NCBI RefSeq assembly: GCF_042427745.1
Contig: NZ_JBHMFA010000006.1
Source: Algibacter miyuki
GTDB lineage: Bacteria > Bacteroidota > Bacteroidia > Flavobacteriales > Flavobacteriaceae
DNA: 64,000 bases
Reading direction: 5' to 3' (one strand)
The notes under the pieces were generated by a model, which was given only the letters and a program-made list of their open reading frames with translations, was not told the DNA's origin and did no database searches. Made by a program: the position numbers and the translations under genes. Below are positions 17,879-25,546 of this stretch, in pieces; within the stretch, counting starts at the first letter, position 1, and each line of letters opens with the position of its first letter.

Positions 17879-18577
17879 TTAAGCCAAATTCGTATTAAAC
17901 AAAGCCCCAATTACAGCCGTTAACCCCATAGCTAATGTACCCCAAAATGTAATACGAAGTATGGCACTTAAAGGCTTTGCGCCTCCCGTTTTTGCAGAGA
18001 TTGCTCCTAAAACGGCTAGAAACAAAATAGCAAAAACATACTGTATATATTCCATGATATTTAACGGTGCTATAAAAGCAACCAATACGGGTAAAAAACC
18101 GCCCACTGTAAAAGATATTCCCGAAGATAGTGCGGCTTGTAACGGTTTTGCTTCCGTCATTTCTGTTATCCCTAATTCATCCCTTGCATGCGCTCCAAGA
18201 GCATCATGTGCGGTTAATTGTTTAGCAACTTCCAATGCGGTTTCGTGTGTTAAACCACGTGCTTTATAAATCTCTGTAAGCTCAATCAATTCTTCTTCCG
18301 GAGTATCATTAAGCTCTTGTTTTTCACGAGCTAAATCAGATTTTTCAATATCCGTTTGAGAGCTCACAGACACATATTCTCCCGCCGCCATAGATAACGC
18401 ACCGGCCACCAAACCAGCAACACCTGCTAGTAAAATAGGCTCTCGAGTACTACTTGCCGCAGCAACACCTATGATTAAACTTGCGGTAGATAAAATGCCA
18501 TCATTCGCTCCTAAAACACTTGCCCTAAGCCAACCACTCCGGTTTATATAGTGCTTTTCTGTTGTTTGTAAATCCAT
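17879..18577 (-). CDS. VIT1/CCC1 family metal transporter
   Basis: This 232-residue protein is full length for the VIT family. It has WLRASVLGANDGILSTASLIIG at the first helix, MAAGEYVSVSSQTDIEKSD after the second, the cytoplasmic acidic helix (ELTEIYKARGLTHETALEVAKQL) that binds metal in the plant homolog, and three more hydrophobic helices near the end. The expected role is export of Fe(II) and/or Mn(II) from the cytoplasm. The gene stands alone and has an unusually good Shine-Dalgarno site. Confidence 0.9.
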   Translation of the reverse strand: MDLQTTEKHYINRSGWLRASVLGANDGILSTASLIIGVAAASSTREPILLAGVAGLVAGALSMAAGEYVSVSSQTDIEKSDLAREKQELNDTPEEELIELTEIYKARGLTHETALEVAKQLTAHDALGAHARDELGITEMTEAKPLQAALSSGISFTVGGFLPVLVAFIAPLNIMEYIQYVFAILFLAVLGAISAKTGGAKPLSAILRITFWGTLAMGLTAVIGALFNTNLA

Positions 18578-18878
18578 AACTATTCTCCTTATAAATTAAA
18601 CACTACTCGAATTAAAATTTTGGTATTCAATTTGAATCTTTTAGTATATTATATTATTATACTCGCGTTTTACTCCTCTCTTAATCATACTTTTTTTAAC
18701 TAAAGAAATTAATATCACTGTCCTTTTCATCTAAAAATAATGTAAACAAAAGATGATTTGTTAGGTAACGCTTTCGCGGAAACATGACTTATAATTGTAT
18801 TTATTTTAATTAATAATCTAAGTGATTACCCTGAAAACCATACAGATTAAATTAATAAAAAAAGAAGTAAGTGGTTAT
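18578..18878. other. Intergenic region, 301 bp
   Basis: No coding region of reasonable length is seen. It holds the upstream part of the VIT gene, AT-rich sequence, and one imperfect palindrome GCTTTCGCGGAAAC near 18770-18783. That palindrome resembles a short repeat I have seen in other Flavobacteriaceae; the resemblance is from memory and untested. Confidence 0.5.
18585..18590 (-). promoter_or_regulatory. Strong Shine-Dalgarno site of the VIT gene
   Basis: On the minus strand AAGGAG lies 7 bases before the ATG at 18577. Most genes in this window lack such a site, as is usual for Bacteroidota, so this canonical spacing stands out. Confidence 0.6.
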
Positions 18879-19280
18879 TTATGCACTTAGCCGTGGTGGC
18901 TGGAATAGCCCTTCTAAATGAAGTGATGAAGAAGGTGCTTGGTAATAAAATTTATGTGTATTTGATTCTAAAAATTCAACTGTGTTTAATTCTGATTTAT
19001 CTGTATTTAACACAAAAGCAAGAACTAAAGACGCATGAGATTGGTGATGAAAAGGTAAATGCTCGTGATCTTCCTTTTCTTCTTGATGTTCTTTATCGTG
19101 ATTTAATTTTAGCTTTCCATAATGTTTAGAAATAAAAACAAAAACATTATCGCCATACTGCTGACTATGAAATTGCGCATGCTCGATAAACTCATCGATT
19201 TGGGCAATATCACTTATACTAGCCCCAAAGCTTTGCATTAAGATAATAAAGGATAACGTTATGGAAAATAATTTATTCAC
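18879..19280 (-). CDS. Histidine/acid-rich small protein, possible metal-response protein
   Basis: This is a 133-residue protein if started at GTG 19280. The N-terminus (VNKLFSITLSFIILMQSFG) is a hydrophobic anchor or signal segment. The body has EHAQFHSQQYGDNVFVFISKHYGKL, a His/Glu cluster (HDKEHQEEKEDHEHLPFHH), and the end LEGLFQPPR. Similar proteins lie next to CusA/CzcA-type heavy-metal efflux genes in flavobacteria as I recall, but none is here. An ATG 36 bases earlier (19316) overlaps a well-formed promoter, so I prefer the GTG start, which would make the message nearly leaderless. Confidence 0.65.
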   Translation of the reverse strand: MNKLFSITLSFIILMQSFGASISDIAQIDEFIEHAQFHSQQYGDNVFVFISKHYGKLKLNHDKEHQEEKEDHEHLPFHHQSHASLVLAFVLNTDKSELNTVEFLESNTHKFYYQAPSSSLHLEGLFQPPRLSA

Positions 19281-19285
19281 TAGTA

Positions 19286-19313
19286 CAAAGGTAATAATTT
19301 GAACCTTCGTCAA
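19286..19313 (-). promoter_or_regulatory. Bacteroidota-type promoter for the His-rich protein gene
   Basis: On the minus strand TTG (19313-19311) is followed after exactly 17 bases by TACCTTTG (19293-19286), matching TTG-N17..23-TAnnTTTG. Transcription would begin at about 19280, the proposed GTG start. Confidence 0.6.
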
Positions 19314-19408
19314 CATTTTTTACATAGATTATTTTTAAAATATCATTTGTAACACCTTTATAACAAACCTTTTTAGCAGAAAACCTTCTGATAGCAAACG
19401 TAATTACC

Positions 19409-19651
19409 TTAATCACGCTTTACAAATAAACTCGAACGTGATGGCACCGGAACCATAGAATTGAAATAGCGCTTAAGTTTTTTATCCTCTTTAGCATTTA
19501 TTGTATCTAACCCCATATTCTGACCAAAACAATTTACGCCATTAGAAGCATCTGTTTCTACCAAAATAATAGTTGGCTTTACTTCCTTTTTATCGCTACA
19601 ACTTCCAAAAAGCATTGCAAAAAAAGCGAATAAAAAAGCATTCCGTAGCAT
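19409..19651 (-). CDS. Small lipoprotein, hypothetical
   Basis: This 80-residue protein has MLRNAFLFAFFAMLFGSC, a type II signal with Cys 18. The mature part is polar and basic (KRYFNSMVPVPSRSSLF) with one further Cys. I recognise no family. It is probably anchored in the envelope. It is a single gene, with about 200 AT-rich bases and a glyA terminator upstream of it. Confidence 0.6.
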   Translation of the reverse strand: MLRNAFLFAFFAMLFGSCSDKKEVKPTIILVETDASNGVNCFGQNMGLDTINAKEDKKLKRYFNSMVPVPSRSSLFVKRD

Positions 19652-19791
19652 AATTATTTATATTGAATATTTAAAGGCACATATTAAGAATATTCCAGAA
19701 ACTAACATAATTAGAAATCAATTAAATTAGTTAAAATCTTATTAAAGTCGTTATTTCATTTATAAGCATAGCACGCACAATTTACCTTTTA

Positions 19792-19823
19792 AACAAAAAA
19801 AATCCTGCTTAAAAAGCAGGATT
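19792..19823 (-). terminator. Intrinsic terminator of glyA
   Basis: AATCCTGCTT (19801-19810) pairs with AAGCAGGATT (19814-19823) over a 3-base loop. On the minus strand the stem is followed by a T run (the A run at about 19794-19800). Confidence 0.85.
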
Positions 19824-19850
19824 CTTTCAAAAAATATATTTTAATAATGC

Positions 19851-21122
19851 TTATACAAACAAAGGTTTGTCTTTCATCATTGCATTTACTTTCGTTTTTA
19901 CAGCTTCTAAAACAGCCTCATCTTCAAAGTTGTTTATTACTTCGTCAACAAGCTCAACAATAGCAACCATATCCGTTTCATTTAAGCCACGTGTTGTAAC
20001 TGCAGAAACGCCTAAACGAATACCAGACGTTACAAACGGAGACTTATCATCAAAAGGTACCATGTTTTTATTTACAGTAATATCCGCTTTTACTAAAGCT
20101 TGCTCAGCATCTTTACCAGATAAGTTTTTGTTACGTAAATCAATTAACATGCAGTGGTTATCAGTACCACCAGAAATAATGTTATACGCTTTACCAACTA
20201 AGGCTTCAGCCATAGCGTTTGCGTTTTTCTTAACTTGTAATTGGTACTGTAAAAAATCATCAGTTAAAGCCTCTCCAAAAGCGATAGCTTTAGCAGCAAT
20301 AATGTGCTCTAATGGTCCACCTTGATTTCCAGGGAAAACAGCTGAATCTAATAAAGACGACATTTTACGTAAATTTCCGTTTTTAAGCGTAATACCAAAT
20401 GGGTTGTCAAAATCTTGCCCCATCATAATCATACCACCTCTTGGGCCACGTAATGTTTTATGAGTTGTAGTGGTTACAATATGACAATGAGGAAGCGGAT
20501 CGTTTAAAATACCTTTAGCAATTAAACCTGCTGGGTGAGATATATCGGCCATTAAAATAGCGCCAACACTATCAGCAATAACTCTAAAACGTTTAAAATC
20601 GATATCACGAGAATAAGCCGAAGCTCCTGCAATAATTAATTTTGGTTGTTCTTTAGTTGCTATTTCCTGAATTTTATCGTAATTTAAAACACCTGTTTCT
20701 TGCTCTACACCGTAAAACACAGGGTTGTAAAGTTTTCCTGAAAAGTTAACTGGTGAACCGTGCGTTAAATGTCCACCGTGAGATAAATCGAAACCTAAAA
20801 TTTTATCACCTGGTGTTAAACAAGCATGATAAACAGCAGTATTTGCTTGGCTACCAGAGTGTGGTTGTACGTTTACATAAGTGGCTCCAAACAAAGCTTT
20901 AGCTCTGTCGATAGCAATTTGCTCAACTTCATCAACTACTTCGCAACCGCCATAATAACGTTTACCTGGGTAACCTTCGGCATATTTATTTGTTAACACA
21001 GAGCCTGCAGCTTCCATCACCTGGTTGCTTACAAAGTTCTCTGATGCAATAAGTTCAATACCGTGTAATTGGCGTTCTTTTTCGGCTTCAATAAGTTCAA
21101 AAATTTGTTCGTCGCGTTGCAT
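19851..21122 (-). CDS. glyA: Serine hydroxymethyltransferase
   Basis: This 423-residue PLP enzyme interconverts serine and glycine while charging tetrahydrofolate with a one-carbon unit. Motifs include ELIASENFVS at the N-terminus, YAEGYPGKRYYGG, and TTTTHKTLRGPRGG with Schiff-base K222. I start at ATG 21122 (MQRDEQIFEL), the usual N-terminus. An upstream in-frame ATG would add 10 residues not typical of the family. It is divergent from fahA and ends in its own terminator. Confidence 0.97.
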   Translation of the reverse strand: MQRDEQIFELIEAEKERQLHGIELIASENFVSNQVMEAAGSVLTNKYAEGYPGKRYYGGCEVVDEVEQIAIDRAKALFGATYVNVQPHSGSQANTAVYHACLTPGDKILGFDLSHGGHLTHGSPVNFSGKLYNPVFYGVEQETGVLNYDKIQEIATKEQPKLIIAGASAYSRDIDFKRFRVIADSVGAILMADISHPAGLIAKGILNDPLPHCHIVTTTTHKTLRGPRGGMIMMGQDFDNPFGITLKNGNLRKMSSLLDSAVFPGNQGGPLEHIIAAKAIAFGEALTDDFLQYQLQVKKNANAMAEALVGKAYNIISGGTDNHCMLIDLRNKNLSGKDAEQALVKADITVNKNMVPFDDKSPFVTSGIRLGVSAVTTRGLNETDMVAIVELVDEVINNFEDEAVLEAVKTKVNAMMKDKPLFV

Positions 21123-21257
21123 AAAATTAATTTGGTGTTTAATAAGACGCAAAAATAGGAAATAGATTATTTAAATTCAGTAAAAAACTGGTTTTTACTT
21201 TCAAGTTTTCAACCGATTTATTAACGGTTAAAGAAAATTCATTTTTAAAGTATTTTA

Positions 21258-21289
21258 TTGTAATAAAACAAAAAAATTATGTAGGTTTG
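21258..21289 (+). promoter_or_regulatory. Promoter of fahA
   Basis: TTG (21258-21260) and TAGGTTTG (21282-21289) are 21 bases apart, an exact match to the Bacteroidota consensus. The start of transcription would be about 21296, leaving a leader of about 28 bases before the ATG. Confidence 0.65.
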
Positions 21290-21323
21290 ATAAGAATACA
21301 ACAACCAGCAAACAACAAAGCTT

Positions 21324-22613
21324 ATGCCAATAACAGCGAACAACCCAGACAGAACATCGTGGCTACACGTAGATAAAAACTCAGACTTTCCTATTCAAAA
21401 TATTCCTTTTGGAGTGTTTTTAACCCGAGATGACATTATAACAATTGGCACACGTATTGGCGACACTGCTATAGATTTAGGCGCACTACACCAATTGGGG
21501 TACTTTGAAGGTATACCATTAACCGATGATATCTTCCTTCAAGATACCTTAAACGATTTTATTGCAGACGGCCGTAAAACATGGCGTTTAGTACGTAATA
21601 GAATAGGTGAAATTTTCGATGCTGAAAATGATACCTTAAAAAGTAACAAACAACATAAAGAAGTTGTTCTTTTTCGTTTAGATGAAATTGAAATGCAACT
21701 GCCTGTGCAAATTGGAGATTATACAGATTTTTACTCAAGTAAAGAGCATGCCACCAATGTTGGCACATTATTTAGAGATCCTGAAAACGCACTTTTACCA
21801 AACTGGCTACATATTCCGGTAGGGTATCATGGGCGCAGCTCGTCGATAATTCCATCGGGTATTCCGGTTCATCGTCCACAAGGGCAAACCTTACCTAATG
21901 GTGCTACGGAACCTGTTTTTGGCCCTAGTAAATTAATAGATTTCGAATTAGAAATGGCATTTATTACTACCGACGCTAACGATTTAGGCGAACCTATTCC
22001 TGTAAACGAAGCTGAAGAATACATTTTCGGACTTGTTTTACTCAACGATTGGAGCGCACGCGATATTCAAAAATGGGAATACGTACCACTAGGTCCCTTT
22101 TTAGCTAAAAGTTTTGCCACTTCAATTTCTCCTTGGATTGTTACGCTTGATGCACTAGAACCTTACCGAGTAGAAGGACCAAAACCTATTAAAAAACAAT
22201 TAGATTACCTCAAATTTAAAGGTAAAAAAAGCTACGATATTAATTTAGAAGTGAGCATACAGCCTAAAGGCGCTAAAGAAACCACCGTAAGTAATTCGAA
22301 CTTTAAGTATATGTACTGGAACATGTCGCAACAACTAGCACACCACACCGTAAATGGTTGTCCAGTAAATTCGGGAGATATGATGGGAAGTGGCACATTA
22401 TCCGGCCCAACCCCCGACTCTTATGGTTCGATGTTAGAACTATCTTGGCGTGGCGAAAACCCCGTAAAACTGAAAGATGGTAGCGAACGTAAATTTATAA
22501 ACGATCACGATACTGTTATTATGCGCGGGTATTGCGAAAAAGACGGTACTAGAATTGGTTTCGGAGAAGTATCAACACAACTCCTCCCCGTTTTCGAATC
22601 TAAAAAGAAATAA
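21324..22613 (+). CDS. fahA: Fumarylacetoacetase
   Basis: This 429-residue protein has the small N-terminal SH3-like domain (about 1-120) and a larger catalytic domain. Motifs include YTDFYSSKEHATNVG with metal and catalytic residues, PVGYHGRSSSI, FELEMAFI, LLNDWSARDIQ, and HHTVNGCPVNSGDMMGSGT near the end. It splits fumarylacetoacetate to fumarate and acetoacetate, the last step of tyrosine breakdown. The other pathway genes are not next to it. It has its own promoter and terminator. Confidence 0.96.
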   Translation: MPITANNPDRTSWLHVDKNSDFPIQNIPFGVFLTRDDIITIGTRIGDTAIDLGALHQLGYFEGIPLTDDIFLQDTLNDFIADGRKTWRLVRNRIGEIFDAENDTLKSNKQHKEVVLFRLDEIEMQLPVQIGDYTDFYSSKEHATNVGTLFRDPENALLPNWLHIPVGYHGRSSSIIPSGIPVHRPQGQTLPNGATEPVFGPSKLIDFELEMAFITTDANDLGEPIPVNEAEEYIFGLVLLNDWSARDIQKWEYVPLGPFLAKSFATSISPWIVTLDALEPYRVEGPKPIKKQLDYLKFKGKKSYDINLEVSIQPKGAKETTVSNSNFKYMYWNMSQQLAHHTVNGCPVNSGDMMGSGTLSGPTPDSYGSMLELSWRGENPVKLKDGSERKFINDHDTVIMRGYCEKDGTRIGFGEVSTQLLPVFESKKK

Positions 22614-22638
22614 AAACACCATAAATTACAGCATATAA

Positions 22639-22674
22639 AACCCTCAAGCATCAAAAACTTGAGGGTTAATTTTT
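22639..22674 (+). terminator. Intrinsic terminator of fahA
   Basis: AACCCTCAAG pairs with CTTGAGGGTT over a 9-base loop, followed by AATTTTTA. It lies 26 bases after the stop. Confidence 0.85.
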
Positions 22675-22724
22675 ATTTGGCACTAAAATTGAAATTACCA
22701 TCACATAACCTAAAACACATACTT

Positions 22725-23903
22725 ATGAAAAGATTACTACTCCTAACAGTATTACTTTCATTATTAATGTCCTGCAGTAGCAGAAAACAGCTAGAAAAAG
22801 CCATTAATACCGGGAATTATAACCACGCCATTACCGAAGCTCTAAAAAAACTAGAGACTAATAAGGACAAAAAAAGCAAAGGAGATTATATCCTCATGCT
22901 TCAAGATGCCTATTCTAAAGCGGTTGATAAGGATTTGAACACCATTAAACATCTTCAAAAAGATAATAATCCTGTTCAATATGAAGATGTTTTGAATCTT
23001 TACACCGATTTAAACACTAGACAAGAAGCCATAAAACCGGTACTTCCGTTAAGCGTAAACGGAAAAAACATCAATTTTAAGCTTAACGATTACAGCAATG
23101 AGATTTCAGAATATAGAGATAAAACCTCAAACTATTTATACGAAAAAGGTTTAGAACTACTCGAAACCGATAATAAATTCAATATTCGTGAGGCTTACGA
23201 TATTTACAGTTATATAGAATCTATAAACCCGAATTACGATAACACCCGTGAGTTGTTACAAGAAGCACACCAACGAGGTATTATTAACGTTTTAGTATCG
23301 AGCGTAAACAAAACCAACCAAGTGATCCCAAAAGAATTGGAAGCCGATTTACTTAATTTTGATACTTATGGATTAAATCAATTTTGGATTACCTACCACG
23401 CCATGCCCGACAAAATAACCAGCTACGATTACGGTATGCAATTGCAATTTCAGCAAATTAACATGTCGCCCGAACAAATTAAGGAACGCCAAATTGTAAG
23501 AGAGAAAAGTATTATTGATGGAAAAGAATACTTGCTCGACAAAAAAGGCAATGTTAAAAAAGACAGTCTAGGCAACGATATTAAAGTTAATAAAATCATT
23601 AAAATTAAAGCCGTTCTATACGAAGTTCAACAACAAAAATCTTCGCAAATATTGGCAAACGTGGTTTATAAAGATTTAAAAACCAATAAAATTCTAGATA
23701 ACTTCCCTATCGATAGTGGTTTCACATTTCAAAATCTATTTGCCACATATCGAGGAGATAAACGTGCACTAACCACCGAAGACTTAAACATTTTAAGAAA
23801 CCGAAAAGTACCTTTTCCAACCACCGAACAAATGATTTTCGATACAGGAGAAGATATCAAACAAAAATTAAAAGACATCATAAGCTCCTACAATCCGTTA
23901 TAA
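22725..23903 (+). CDS. Lipoprotein, hypothetical, with TPR-like helices
   Basis: This 392-residue protein, started at ATG 22725, has a lipobox (SLLMSC, Cys about 17). An in-frame start at 22659 lies inside the fahA terminator and is rejected. The first 200 residues are helical with TPR-like character (KAINTGNYNHAITEALKKLE, EKGLELLETDNKFNIREAYD). The second half is beta/alpha with a long charged loop (REKSIIDGKEYLLDKKGN). It probably sits in the outer or inner membrane facing the periplasm. The function is unknown. Confidence 0.75.
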   Translation: MKRLLLLTVLLSLLMSCSSRKQLEKAINTGNYNHAITEALKKLETNKDKKSKGDYILMLQDAYSKAVDKDLNTIKHLQKDNNPVQYEDVLNLYTDLNTRQEAIKPVLPLSVNGKNINFKLNDYSNEISEYRDKTSNYLYEKGLELLETDNKFNIREAYDIYSYIESINPNYDNTRELLQEAHQRGIINVLVSSVNKTNQVIPKELEADLLNFDTYGLNQFWITYHAMPDKITSYDYGMQLQFQQINMSPEQIKERQIVREKSIIDGKEYLLDKKGNVKKDSLGNDIKVNKIIKIKAVLYEVQQQKSSQILANVVYKDLKTNKILDNFPIDSGFTFQNLFATYRGDKRALTTEDLNILRNRKVPFPTTEQMIFDTGEDIKQKLKDIISSYNPL

Positions 23904-23939
23904 AAAAAGCCCTCTAAAATAAATTTAGAGGGCTTTTTT
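23903..23939. terminator. Bidirectional terminator between two lipoprotein genes
   Basis: GCCCTCTAAA and TTTAGAGGGC form a 10-base stem, with A runs before and T runs after. It serves the TPR-like lipoprotein gene and possibly the convergent lipocalin-like gene. Confidence 0.88.
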
Positions 23940-23985
23940 CTTTTACAATTCTTAGTTGCACACAATTTTATACATCGAGAAAGGT

Positions 23986-24507
23986 TTACTCTACTTTAGA
24001 ATAAGTAAATGTTGTTTCACTAATAACCACATCTCCATTAACATCAACATATTGAATATTTCCATTAGTTGTAAACGCCGTGCTATCATCATTAACCTCA
24101 ATATTTGTAATTTGGCTAGAGCAGTTAGAAACAACAGTTAAAACAGAAGTCGCACTCAATCCCCATGTACCAACAGACTCTTGCTCATTATCACAATCAG
24201 CAACACTCTTCCCGGCAAGAAAGGCATAACTTCTATCCGCATCAAACTCGTAACTAATATCCTTTTGGCATTCTGTATATTGAGTATACAAATCCATGCT
24301 CGCATTATCGGTATCATCATCAGTTAAATCAATAGCATCTTCTGAAACAATATCCGACAAAACCCAAGTTCCTGTCAAGTCCGTTTCAATAGTCGATAAT
24401 TCTCCCGTTAATGCATCCGGACATTTTATTTCGTTATCGTCGTCACAACTCACAAACAAAATACTAAATGCCATTAAGCTCTTCACTAAAAAAATACTTT
24501 TTTTCAT
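23986..24507 (-). CDS. Lipocalin-like lipoprotein
   Basis: This 173-residue protein has a lipobox (ILFVSC, Cys about 21) and acidic residues just after (DDDNE). The core LTGTWVLSDI and later SVGTWGLSATSVLTV show the G-T-W signature of lipocalin-like domains common in Bacteroidota. Four further Cys (about 29, 89, 114, 128) may form disulfides. It is probably anchored in the envelope with an unknown hydrophobic ligand. It ends before a shared terminator. Confidence 0.7.
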   Translation of the reverse strand: MKKSIFLVKSLMAFSILFVSCDDDNEIKCPDALTGELSTIETDLTGTWVLSDIVSEDAIDLTDDDTDNASMDLYTQYTECQKDISYEFDADRSYAFLAGKSVADCDNEQESVGTWGLSATSVLTVVSNCSSQITNIEVNDDSTAFTTNGNIQYVDVNGDVVISETTFTYSKVE

Positions 24508-24663
24508 AATATAATAATTTCTGTTTTTTCTTTAGATGAATAAATCTTCAAATAGTTGCGTACAAAAAGCACCTTTTTTTCACCCCAACCCCATTCCAAA
24601 AACACATCTAACTCATTATAAGCAATATAAAACCGCGTATTCATTTAAAAAAATTAAAAGCAT

Positions 24664-24699
24664 AAAAAAATGCCCACAAGCCTAAGCCCTGAGCATTTT
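24664..24699 (-). terminator. Probable terminator of ytxJ
   Basis: On the minus strand AAAATGCTC is opened by an 18-base loop and closed by GGGCATTTT, then a T run. The stem is shorter than the others but sits about 20 bases past the ytxJ stop. Confidence 0.45.
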
Positions 24700-24720
24700 C
24701 TATATTCAATATATTTTATA

Positions 24721-25125
24721 TTATCCTTCATTCACCTCCACAAAGGCCGTCAAATCCAATTCATTAATTGCGCCGTGGTTCGCATGTGTTACAGCAACCC
24801 CATCCTTAATTACTATAAGCTGTGGCGACTGGTGCATTACCTGAAACTTATATCCAATTTCATTAGATACATCTCTAAAATTCAGCAAATCTAAATAATA
24901 CAAATCTGCATCCTTTTCCGTAAATCCATAAGCTTCCACAAACTGGCTCATCACCATTCTGCTAATGCCGCAACGTGTCGAATGTTTAAAAACAAGCTGT
25001 GTTTTCAACTTAGATTTCTCGGCAATTAAATCCAATTGTTGCAACTCATTCAACGGAATCCAAGGCAAAACCTTTTTCTCTTTTTTTTCCGTCGAACCAC
25101 CAAAAACTTTATCAAATAATCCCAT
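24721..25125 (-). CDS. ytxJ: Bacilliredoxin-like protein YtxJ (monothiol, BrxC family)
   Basis: This 134-residue thioredoxin-fold protein has a single active-site Cys in HSTRCGISRM (residues about 48-57), where Bacillus YtxJ/BrxC has the same TRC-x-IS pattern. The conserved cis-Pro comes in QSPQLIVIKDG. It should remove bacillithiol from mixed disulfides in the cytoplasm, implying that the host makes bacillithiol. The N-terminus MGLFDKVFGGSTEKK is typical of Bacteroidota versions. It is a single gene. Confidence 0.88.
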   Translation of the reverse strand: MGLFDKVFGGSTEKKEKKVLPWIPLNELQQLDLIAEKSKLKTQLVFKHSTRCGISRMVMSQFVEAYGFTEKDADLYYLDLLNFRDVSNEIGYKFQVMHQSPQLIVIKDGVAVTHANHGAINELDLTAFVEVNEG

Positions 25126-25546
25126 TTTTATATACTTTATTTATTTGGGCGTTACCACAAGGGTCGGGCTTTCGGCAGTCGCTTTTTTGTGTTGCATAAA
25201 AGCAACAACACAAAAAGAGCTTCAACAAAGCCTCAATCCCTAACGCGGGTTAATCTGCCAAATTTAGTTAATAACCCGAAACATATCAAGTTATCTGCCA
25301 TACAAACTCATCTCAGTTATAATAACAGAAACAATAAGTCGGAACAAAAACCAAAACTTACAACCCGACAAAAAGTCATTAAAAGCCACGCCTAAACAGT
25401 CATTTTGTCCTGTAAATCAACATGGTAAGGTAATTGAAATAGAACTAGCAACCGGTTAAAACTAAGAAGTTAAAAGTATAAAAAGGAATATACTTTTCAA
25501 AATCAGTAAACTAACAAAACCCCAACGAACAATAAAAAACAAAAAA
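25126..25546. other. Intergenic region, 421 bp, upstream of clpB
   Basis: No gene is seen. The left half holds a folded repeat of about 104 bases (25147-25250). The right half is A-rich and ends at clpB. I could not find a full TTG/TAnnTTTG promoter close to the clpB ATG, so the heat-shock control signal is not identified. Confidence 0.5.
25147..25250. repeat. Nested palindromic element (REP-like)
   Basis: Three arm pairs nest inside each other: GCGTTA (25149-25154) with TAACGC (25241-25246), GGCTTT (25167-25172) with AAAGCC (25227-25232), and an inner GCTTTTTTGTGTTGC (25181-25195) with a near match in 25202-25220. The whole would fold into one long imperfect hairpin as DNA or RNA. The sequence resembles a recurring intergenic element of Flavobacteriaceae that I recall, but I cannot check its copy number here. 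Confidence 0.6.

Noticed and set aside
21123..21323. Glycine or other riboswitch before glyA or fahA
   Set aside because: The gap is short and AT-rich with no conserved stem pattern; only a simple promoter is seen.
22659..22724. Earlier start of the TPR-like lipoprotein
   Set aside because: It lies in the fahA terminator and would hide the lipobox; ATG 22725 gives a normal type II signal.
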